This document shows, in pieces, positions 51,001 through 64,000 of a stretch of 64,000 nucleotides of DNA. Position numbers and translations under genes: made by a program. The stretch covers positions 428,390 through 492,389 of the forward strand of contig CAJNOP010000044.1 of NCBI GenBank assembly GCA_905250075.1, in the 5' to 3' direction. Within the stretch, counting starts at the first letter, position 1; each line of letters begins with the position of its first letter. Source of the DNA: Rotaria sp. Silwood1. Its lineage: Eukaryota > Rotifera > Eurotatoria > Philodinida > Philodinidae. The notes under the pieces were generated by a model, which had not been told where the DNA came from, searched no databases, and was given only the letters and a program-made list of their open reading frames with translations.

Positions 51001-54000
51001 GATATAATCGTAGTTGCAAATATTACTTGTCATGTGAAAGGAAATAGCACGCTTTGTAGAACGAGTATTGTTCTGCAAAATGAAACCATTAAAACGTACT
51101 TCATATCTTGAATTTGATAAGTTTTAATCAAAATACAAAACTGATGATAATTGTCTAATCTCGAGCTTTACAATGGAATTGCTTACAAATAGTGACGTAA
51201 CCAAGTATGAGCTAAGTCGAACAGCGTTCTACTACAATATGAATACTATTTATTTTTCTTTTTTTTTTTCGTAATGATTGAATAGACTTCGTCAAATTGC
51301 ATAAGAGAACAAATGCATTTCAAACTTTTAAAAGATTTCATACAAATCAAATATGTTTGATTTCATTTTCTTATATTTGATGATAATGGCAACTGAAACT
51401 TTTTCTATAAAATTGTTTTCATTCTCTCTTTAGCTTGGTGACACACTTTTCTTATGTAACTCAACAAGTTCTATTTAAATCTTATGAAAAAAGAAAAATA
51501 AATAGTAGTAAAATTTTGGTTTGCGGGCATCTTACATATATAGTAAATACTTAAAAAATTCATTATCTTGTTCGATACATATTATGGACAGTTCATATTT
51601 TAAATTTGTTAGTTTGATAGTCAGAGCTGTAGTTCTATCCAAATATGTCTAATATTATTTTCTAACAGTAACAAAATCTTTCATTGTCAAAAGAATATTA
51701 TAAAAGCACATCTGAAGAGAATGGAAAAGGTTTGTTTCTAATTCTAAACAATTGTTTTTAAGTGATAAAAAATAAGTGAATATTTTATGTCAAGACTTTT
51801 GTACTATTGTTTTCATTATCTTGAATTTTTCACTTTAAAATTATATAAAATCATTAAATTTTTCAAATGATTATCATTTATATACAAAAAAAAAAATTTT
51901 TTCTTACTAAATTAGGCGTTGGTATAATTTGTTGATGTAACATCATTAAACATTTTGTATCATCATCAATATCTGATTGATTATTACTATTTATCGATTG
52001 TTGAGTATTTATATATTCTACATTAGAATAATTATCATTCGATTGTTGATTATTAATTTGTTTTTGTTTTGTATTTGTTAATTTATTATTTGTATTATTA
52101 TCAACAATAAAATTTGGATTGACTTTTTTCTATATTTAAATAAAAAAAAAAAAAGATTTATTTAAATATTTTAATTTTTTTTTTTTAAATTAAGAAAATT
52201 TACTTTATAAGATAATCGATGACGTTTTCCTTTTAAATGCATATCTTTTCCTTTAATATCATTAAATTTACATGCACATAATTTACAATGATAAAGTATT
52301 GGTTTATTTGTATTATCATATGTTGTTTCAATATATTCTTCACCAATTGGTTTAATATTATTTTCAAATAAATTTAATAAAGATATTTTTTGTTCATCAT
52401 TTGATAATGTTTGAGATTCATTTATTATCGATTGTGTATTTGTATTCATTTGTGATGATGTTGATATATTATTTAATATTTGTGGTTCGATTGATGGTAT
52501 TGTTTTACCTAATTTACGATGTAATTTCATTGCCTATATTATAAAAAAAAATAGATCGAAAAAAAAAAAACCAAATTAAAATTCTTACTTTTTCATGTTT
52601 ACTTCCATCTAAATGTGCTTTATAAGCATCTGAACTTGTACATGTTATATCACATAATTCACATCGAAATATATTAACACCTGTTTTAGTACTTATATTA
52701 ATTGATGTTTGTTGATTTTGTGCAACAAGTTCTTTTTTCTTATGTTTAGAACCATTTAAATGTGCTTGATATGTGGCATGACCACCACATGCTATACGAC
52801 AGGTTTCACAATAATACATACGTGTTGAATTATTTGTATTAAAAGTATTTTTAATAGAACGACGATTTGAAATTTGTTGAGTATTTGATCGATTAAATTG
52901 TCCTTGAAGATTATTATTCATTAATGATGTTTCAGTTGATTGATTGAATGCAGCAAGAGTTTCAGCAGTTGATCGTATAATGTGATCATAACCTAAAAAA
53001 ACAAAAAGAAATATTATGAAAGAAAAACTTAATATTTTTTGTATTTTATTCGTTTACTATTATATTGTGGTTGATTTGATATTGATGATGAAGAATACAT
53101 TTGATATGTACCATATGGAGAAATCGTTTGCTAAAAAAAAAAAAAAAAGAATATCTAGTATTCATTTAGTTGATGCTCTTTTTCGAATGAATGAATGTTC
53201 GATCGTTTAATTGTATTATTTCTATAGACTTATTTAGACGGATGTAAAATATTAGATTTCTCGAGTACAAACCAATTGATTGTGTTCATTTTATTATTAG
53301 TTTTTAAATATATGGTATCGATATATATTCTATTCATTCAATACATTAAGACATATTGTATTTGATAGTCAAAAAAAAGACAAATACTTTTTTGCTAAAA
53401 TATTTATTTACATAATAATTCTTGTTGATGGTACAAAAATGAAGATAATAATATTCATATAGATATTTTAATAATAGTATGTGTGAATTATCTGATTGTA
53501 TTGTCAATATAGAAATATAGTTTTTTTTTTACAGAGATGAAAAGAAATTAAATGAATGTGTTAATCTTACAGAAAATAATATATCTTTATTATAAGAAAA
53601 AATTTTGAAAAAAAGATTATCTAACATATCAAATTAAAGCATTTTTTTTTCTTCATAAAATAAATTCATATCTATTGTGTTCTTCTAGCAATGAACTCAT
53701 CAAAAAATAGTTGACTATAATTCTTTATAGTTCTAGTATCATCACAACATGAGTAAAATTTATTAAAATTAAAGTTTGTAAATATAAATTCAATCTATTT
53801 GATATTTTTAGGCTATTTATTTTTTGTTAATCTCAAGGTCAAAACTCAAGATATGCATTCTATTGCAAACTATCTATAGAACAAATGACCTATTAATAGA
53901 ATTGTTCCTACTAATAAAGAATGTTTCGCCTATCTAAATATGTATGCATCGATGATATCACTTAAGACTATTGTAAATTGTACCAACCATCATTTAGCAT

Positions 54001-54472
54001 AATATTATCAAAAAGGAAGAATCATACTGTAAACTTTTTTCATGGATAATTCTTTATTTTCTATATATTTCTTTTCAATGTTAATTTGTTTCAATCATTG
54101 ATGTATGACTTTTATTAATTAATATAAATTTGTATTTGTTAATTTTCTAGAAAACTTTTCTTAGCTATAGTTTTGAATCAAAGAAATTCTTTTTACTATT
54201 GAACTCTTTGCTGAATCATTACAAAAGGAATAGTAGTTGTCAATATAGTAAATTTTATTTTGAAAAATTCTATAATTTTACTTGTGAAAGAGCATTTTGA
54301 AATGTTTGTCCATAGAAAGATTGTTGTTGTTGTTGTTGTTGTTGTGTCATTTGAGAATATCCAACAGTACTAAAAAAAACAAAAATATGACAATAATAAG
54401 TATGATTTAGTTAAGAAAAATTCATATTAAATCCTACTTATACATCGAATAATTCATTCCATTTGTTGACAT
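48057..54472 (-). CDS. ZFR: Zinc finger RNA-binding protein (ZFR) with DZF domain
   Basis: Thirteen exons in transcript order: 54472-54438, 54369-54282, 53130-53058, 52992-52589, 52533-52204, 52129-51908, 50343-50222, 50147-49988, 49910-49638, 49562-49467, 49409-49307, 49245-49142, 48179-48057. About 710 residues, all in phase. ZFR is a nuclear dsRNA-binding protein that acts in splicing and pairs through its DZF domain with ILF2-type partners. Seen: a Gln run near the N-terminus; three U1-type C2H2 fingers, YYCETCRIACGGHATYQAHL, FRCELCDITCTSSDAYKAHL and YHCKLCACKFNDIKGKDMHL (about 126, 175, 279); the linker KLHRKLGKTIP; KVNP after finger 3; and the DZF fold from about 400 (VSRIGLLGKSLIIKTDR, then HIVVICAEWPTKKLFQTIA) to the end (AFRRVLEYISGGLVL, NQERNDITQEAQ). 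The first-exon donor is ambiguous between two sites six bases apart, both in frame. It is shorter than vertebrate ZFR, lacking the long Ala/Gln N-terminus and the charged tail. Confidence 0.93.
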
Positions 54473-54837
54473 GTTCAAAAAAATATATATATTTGGTTTT
54501 CTTCTTCTCTAATGTAAATGTTAGGAAGTGGAAATCTCGAAGTATTCATATCTTTTATCCAATCATTTATGTTGAGACATCGAGCACCCTCTTTAGTTTG
54601 ATCTATTATATAGTATGGAACAACAATATTTGACGATCCAGATTTTGCTTATTATCATGTGTTCTATATTAATACATTGAAAAGAATAATTCAGTTTCTT
54701 TTCTCTTTTTTTTTTTTATTTTATCATAGTTACAAGAATATTTTTTTTGTTTTTGTTTTTCAGAATCTTAAATTATTTTCTATTAATGTTGCTAGTAAAA
54801 AATTAAGAATATTTTATATATAATATTTTCTTAATCT
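54473..54837. promoter_or_regulatory. Head-to-head ZFR/CLPX promoter region
   Basis: Only 365 bp separate the start codons of two divergently transcribed genes, so both 5' UTRs and core promoters must fit here. It is AT-rich with poly-T tracts; no TATA box or binding motif stands out with confidence. Inference from gene arrangement. Confidence 0.6.
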
Positions 54838-59243
<4,406 letters not shown>

Positions 59244-59576
59244 AAAAAAAATAATACTCAATTTTGTAACAGATTATTATATTTGCTTTCGAGTCTGTTT
59301 TTATTTATTTTAATTTTAAATTCTCTTTTCCTATTTATACATATATATATATATATATACATGCATATATAGTCTCCATTGTAAACGAAAATATTTTGTA
59401 CTTCTCACTTCAATTGATCATTTTTTCAATTCATTTGTGTGATGGGCATATCGCATGTAAATAAGTGTAGTTCAGCAATAAAAATTTTTATTTAAATTAA
59501 AGACAAAAATAAAATAAATAAGAGAAGAAACAATAAAAGGAAAGCAAAGAAGAAAAAAAATAATCGATGTTTATGT
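59244..59576. terminator. Convergent 3' ends of CLPX and the EGF/chitin-binding gene
   Basis: The 333 bp between two stop codons must hold both 3' UTRs. A plus-strand AATAAA at 59477-59482 probably serves CLPX. A TA dinucleotide run lies at about 59341-59360. Confidence 0.5.
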
Positions 59577-61067
59577 TTATAAAACTGGACAAGCGACATT
59601 GACAGCATAATCACAACGACCAAGAAAGAAATTGTAGCGAAGACCTCGTGGACATGAACGAGAAACAATAATTGCTAAAACAAAATTCAATTACTAATTT
59701 CATTAATAAAAATTGATAACAAACCTTTTTCAACACATTCAAAATATTTGCCTTGTGCACAACCATATGCATCAGCATAAAAACCATTATTTGGACATCG
59801 AAAATATTCTAATAAAATTTAAAATAAAAGTATCTTTTTTCTTTTTTAATAAAATTTTCTTACCAGTTTCACATCGAGAACCTCGAAAACCAGGTCTAAA
59901 TAAAGAATAATTAAATATATGAAGAATAAAATCAAAATAAACTAACTTGCATAAACAATAAGCAAATATTGATGATGCTGGTGAATGTTCATAACAAGTT
60001 CCACCATTATAACATTTACTTGATGCACATCTTGGTGCAACTTTAATTTATAAATTTTATTTCTTTAGTTTTTAAAAGACTAATAAAATATACATAAAAA
60101 AAAATCATACCTGTCCTTCGTTCACAATAATCACCATGAAAACCCAATAAACTATTCAAATAGAACTTTATTTAAAAAAGAAAAACATCAACTATACAAT
60201 AGATGCATACCACCAACATGTAGCATAAGTCGGAGTTAAAATATTACAACTAAAATATTAAAAAAAACAAATTATCAAAAATAAAATCAATTGCTTCAAC
60301 TTACACGCCACTATTGCGACAGGCTATGTCTCGACAAAGATCAGTACCTAATTGAAATACAAAATTTCTTTTTTTTTATTATTCTGAAAATTTCGATTTT
60401 ACTTCGTGCTATTTCACATCGTGTACCCGAAAAACCACTTGGACATGTACATGTACCCAATATTGGATTACATACACCATCATTTAAACATCCAATAGCA
60501 CAATATGAAGCTTAAATTTTTAAAATCTTTATTAAATTTTTCGTTTTTATTTTCATCTGTTCACGTACCAACAGCTGTATTTGGATCCGAAGCACATCTA
60601 TCTGCAATATTACCATCGGAACATATACATCCAAATGTTGAATCAATTACAATACAAATACCATCATCACCACAAAATGAGTGTTCACAAACAGCAATTA
60701 AACGACGAGCTAGAAACAAGTCATTTGAAAAACAAATATCAGTCAATATTAAATCAACAGACCGTGAATATTAAGTGATGACATATTAGTCTCATGTTCA
60801 GTTTCATCGTCTACATTAGTACATGTTGAATTCGTATATGTATCATTGGGACAAGCACAAATTTCCGGCATATTTGGTATTTGTGTCTTAAGACATCGTC
60901 CACCATTGTCTTCACAATCCAATGAACATTCTGAATATAAAATAAAAATTGTTGTTTTTCTATTTCTTTTTTTTTCCATGTTTTTACATACTTCCATGAA
61001 TATATGGACAAATCATTAACATAAGAAATAACAATATTAGCTGATAATTTAAAAATTTCGATGACAT
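59577..61067 (-). CDS. Secreted protein: five EGF-like repeats plus chitin-binding type-2 domain
   Basis: Eleven exons in transcript order: 61067-60992, 60930-60763, 60709-60569, 60510-60403, 60347-60305, 60249-60211, 60151-60111, 60040-59947, 59895-59864, 59808-59725, 59674-59577; 307 residues, all in phase. A hydrophobic signal peptide covers about residues 1-24 (LILLFLMLMICPYIHG). Five Cys-rich EGF-like units follow (about 26-81, 82-128, 129-164, 165-205, 206-247), the clearest being CLNDGVCNPILGTCTCPSGF and CYNGGTCYEHSP. The last 60 residues match a peritrophin-type chitin-binding domain: YFRCPNNGFYADAYGCAQGK, then SCPRGLRYNFFLGRCD and a final Cys. It is presumably extracellular, binding chitin in cuticle, jaws, eggshell or gut lining; the exact site is not known. 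It is a paralogue of the next gene upstream (61425-62493), with two extra N-terminal EGF units. Confidence 0.88.
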
Positions 61068-61424
61068 TTCGTTTTGGTTAACTTTACAAACTGCTATGTA
61101 TGATAAATTTTACCTTCTGAATTTAACTGACAAAAAATATATACCATATTTTTTATTATTGTATTCCACCTACATAAATATAATATGATTATTCAAGGTT
61201 GAACAAATTTCTTTTCAATAACATCATAGTAGACAAAATGAACAAATATATTCTTTCCTTGTTAATTTCAAATATAACAACACACAAATATCACCTTCAA
61301 CAACGATTTGTAATTTCAGACTATCAAGGATAATGACAATATACTTTCAATGATGATGACGATGATGATATTTTAATCCTGTTTATATTATTTCTTCTTT
61401 TTTTTCTTTTTATTATTTTAGATA
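61068..61424. other. Spacer between the two EGF/chitin-binding paralogues
   Basis: A 357 bp AT-rich spacer with a short (GAT)n-like run near 61348-61372. It must contain the 3' end of the upstream copy and the promoter of the downstream copy. No other feature seen. Confidence 0.5.
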
Positions 61425-62493
61425 TTAAGAACATGTGACAGAACTGGCATGATCACAAGACATTTTATTCAAATTAAATCGAAGTCCTTTTGGACAGGTA
61501 CCAGTCAGAAGACGATCTAAACAAAGAAAAGCAGAAATAAAAACTAATGAAATTTTCCTTAAATGTTTTGTTTTTACTTGTATGATCACAAAGAAAATAT
61601 GAACTTTGTGCACATTGATATAGATCAGCAAAAACACCTGGCTGTGAACAACGAAAATATTCTAAAACAAAGAAAATATATAAATAAAAATATTGCTAAC
61701 ATATTTCATTGATAATAACCTGTCTCACAGAATCTTCCAGTAAATCCTGGTGGACAAAGACAATAAGCAAAAACACTTATTGCAGGTGAATGTTCATAGC
61801 ATATGCCGCCATTTTGACATCGAATGTCAGTACAACGTGTAGCAACTATGGTTTTTTTTCAAATAAAAATAATCGATATTTATATTATTCTAAAATATTT
61901 TTTATCTAACCTCTTTGTCGTTCACAATAATCACCATGAAAACCTATAATAAATTCATCTCTCAAATAATCTCCATATTACTTTGATTTTGTCTCTTTTT
62001 TTTTACCTAACAAACACAAACAAGTCGAAACAGTTGGTGAAATTATATTGCACACGCCGGAATTTTTGCATGCTACATTATTACACAAAGTAGTTGCTAA
62101 AGTATACAAAATTGATACAAATTTAAGAAATAACAATTTTTGTGACTTGTACATTCTAATCTTTCACATTGTTGACCAAGAAAACCTGACGGACAAATAC
62201 ATGAACCTGTAATTGGATCACAAATACCTTGATTATAACATGCACATGCTTTTGAAATTATAGATCTATTATTATTAGCACCTTTATAATTAAATAAATT
62301 GTTTTATATTGAATATTTAAATTATTTTTTATATATTTATTCATTCTTACTTTGTCCTGAGATAAAATTAATGACTAAATTGCAAATAATAAACAATAAT
62401 GATCTTTAAATATTATTAAGAAGAAAAAACAAAGCAGTAATGAAGTTAAAGTTTAGATCATAATAAAAAATTTACTTACAAAGATAATAGCAT
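61425..62493 (-). CDS. Secreted protein: three EGF-like repeats plus chitin-binding type-2 domain
   Basis: Eight exons in transcript order: 62493-62480, 62403-62351, 62281-62153, 62096-62007, 61943-61911, 61845-61720, 61661-61578, 61516-61425; 206 residues, all in phase. A 14-base first coding exon begins the signal peptide (MLLSLSLLFIICNLVINF, up to about residue 23). EGF units lie at about 23-66 (CYNQGICDPITGSCICPSGF), 66-107 (CKNSGVCNIISPTVSTCLCL, then GFHGDYCER) and 107-149 (CQNGGICYEHSP, then CPPGFTGRFCE). The C-terminal chitin-binding domain reads YFRCSQPGVFADLYQCAQSS, then TCPKGLRFNLNKMSCDHA and ends in TCS. Each unit aligns with the last three EGF units and the chitin domain of the neighbouring paralogue, so the pair arose by tandem duplication. 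Most introns are phase 1 at domain borders, as in exon-shuffled extracellular proteins. Confidence 0.88.
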
Positions 62494-63552
62494 ATCTTTG
62501 ACACAAAAAAAAATCGATTTTAAACTATACTGTTTTTTTTCTTATTCATATTGGTATTTTTATAGTTAATTTTTTATACGTGATTAAGTGTAGGCATTTT
62601 TAAGATCAAATTTCTCTCGGACTAAAAAACACGAAAACATGCCTTTCTTTTTTTGTCAATATTTTTTGAGTCAGAAAAACAAAACGTTCTTAATGAAAAA
62701 AGAATGATTATTACATAGAGATTCTTCTTTTTTTTTAGGAGATTTTTGAAAGGTTAAATGATCGAATAGATATAATTCTTTGTTTTTGCTTTCGCATTTA
62801 TGACTTATAATGAATTATTTGTTTTTCTTTGTTATAAATCGATTTATTTATTTCTATGTTGATTTTTTGTTTTGATATTTAATAAATTCAGATTTCTATC
62901 TTACAAAATATATTCGTTAATTTTCAATAGAATTAATGCAATCTATTGGATAAATTATTAACTTATTACTAAATAATCATAAAACTATTGTATTATCAAA
63001 GATGTTTACGATAATATACGTTAGAATAACATCATTGTTTTTGTTCTCGAAAATAATAATGACGTCAGATAACCTCGAATTACATAGCTACAAAGCTTAT
63101 TTCATTCGAACAAAAGTAATCGAACTATATAACAGTAACAATTTCTTTTTGCACTGTATTGACGGCCTATTCAGTTTGTGAACAAAACACATTTGACTTC
63201 TTTTCTTATGGTCCAGGGCGTATTTCATTCGCTTTTTCTATCTATCTACATATATCATTATGTTAAGATATGTAGCAAAGAAAGGCAGTCGAGGTCAATT
63301 TTAGTCATTCTAGAGAAATTTAAAGAAAGAATGAGTGATATAATCGCCCTCCACCCCCTCGTCATAGTCGAATCAAGAAAGGTCGTGTTATTGTCATTGT
63401 TCAGCTTCACTTTGCACACGGACGCAATCTATATCGGACGTAAACGCACGCATAAAACAGACAGAAAAAAATAATAGAGGAAGGATAATTTGTTTATCGT
63501 CATTTTCATGCGTATCATCGACATCGACGTCGGTCTTGCATTGAACCCCAAA
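62494..63552. other. Divergent upstream region, no gene seen
   Basis: Lies between the start codons of the minus-strand EGF gene and the plus-strand secreted protein, so it holds both promoters. A TATATAA string at about 63125 could be a TATA box for the plus-strand gene, but this is weak. A plus-strand open frame at 63178-63474 lacks any protein-like motif. Confidence 0.5.
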
Positions 63553-64000
63553 ATGAAACAGGTTGAATTACATAAAATTTTTTATTAATTTCACTAATTA
63601 TCTAAAATCTTGTTCATAATGTAGGTTCATTTCAAACTACTATTGTGTCTTCTATTGGCAATCGGTGCTACTGGACAATATAATCTCGGTAAAATTTAAT
63701 TATATGCTTTATCTTTACGGTCAAATTTATTTATTATTTGTTTACTTTTTTTTTTTTTAATTTTCAGTCAATCCATGGAACCTAGGTTTTACTGGACAGC
63801 AACTTGCTCTTGGACAACCAGGTATGGGTGATTGGAATGGTTTTTCAGGAATGGGACCCTATGGACGATTCGTACAACAACCAGCTATTGCACCACAAGT
63901 CAGTGTTGGTTTAGGACAAGTTAATCCTGCTCAACAAATCTATCAACCAGCAATTACACAACAGGCACAAGTTACTAATACTGAGTAGGTTTTTTTTATC
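63553..64000 (+). CDS. Secreted Gln/Gly/Pro-rich protein, 5' part
   Basis: Exons 63553-63561, 63625-63688, 63768-63984 or beyond, in phase. The first 19 residues form a signal peptide (MKQVHFKLLLCLLLAIGATG). The mature part is rich in Gln, Gly, Pro and Asn with Trp and Tyr (VNPWNLGFTGQQLALGQPGM, then repeated QQP, VGLGQVNPAQQ and ITQQAQ stretches), resembling structural or matrix proteins of low complexity. The third exon ends either at an in-frame TAG (63986-63988) or at a donor overlapping it (GA|GTAGGT at 63985), in which case the gene continues past the window. No family recognised. Confidence 0.7.

Overview
The window is nuclear DNA of an animal. It is strongly AT-rich, its genes are split by many short GT..AG introns (mostly about 50-70 bp), and proteins are rich in Asn, Ser and Lys. 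Animal-specific families are present: a CREB-regulated transcription coactivator (CRTC), ZFR, a rhodopsin-like GPCR, and secreted EGF plus chitin-binding proteins. Compact introns, high AT and the gene style would fit a rotifer such as a bdelloid, but nothing here proves the species. There is one assembly gap (21907-22006).

Layout: (1) 4-6411, minus: a large, low-complexity, Ser/Asn-rich protein of unknown function. (2) 6412-13992: gene-poor, with one exon-like remnant near 12 kb. (3) 13993-14823, plus: TIPIN, the Timeless partner at replication forks, facing CRTC (15703-18315, minus). (4) 18316-25835: repeat-bearing intergenic DNA. It holds a GC-rich CCGGT-repeat island, the gap, a decayed gene fragment and a 1.2 kb foldback transposon with a second, mariner-like element inside it. 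(5) 25836-26087, plus: an 83-residue single-pass membrane protein. (6) 28123-30335, plus: a rhodopsin-like GPCR with a very long second intracellular loop. (7) 31655-32195: a second foldback element. (8) 33353-44160, plus: a 21-exon gene for a protein with about six divergent PLAT domains and an 800-residue disordered tail. (9) 44161-48056: repeats and one orphan exon. (10) 48057-54472, minus: ZFR, head to head with mitochondrial CLPX (54838-59243, plus) over a 365 bp shared promoter region. (11) 59577-61067 and 61425-62493, minus: two tandem, diverged paralogues encoding secreted proteins with EGF repeats and a C-terminal chitin-binding type-2 domain. (12) 63553-end, plus: start of a secreted Gln/Gly/Pro-rich protein.

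The genes do not form one pathway. They are typical housekeeping and signalling genes (fork protection, cAMP-responsive transcription, double-stranded-RNA binding, mitochondrial proteolysis) mixed with lineage-specific ones (the PLAT protein, the secreted EGF/chitin pair, the orphan GPCR). Exon models were built by hand from splice sites, reading-frame continuity and family motifs. For TIPIN, CRTC, GPCR, PLAT, ZFR, CLPX and both EGF genes every junction keeps frame, which is strong internal support.
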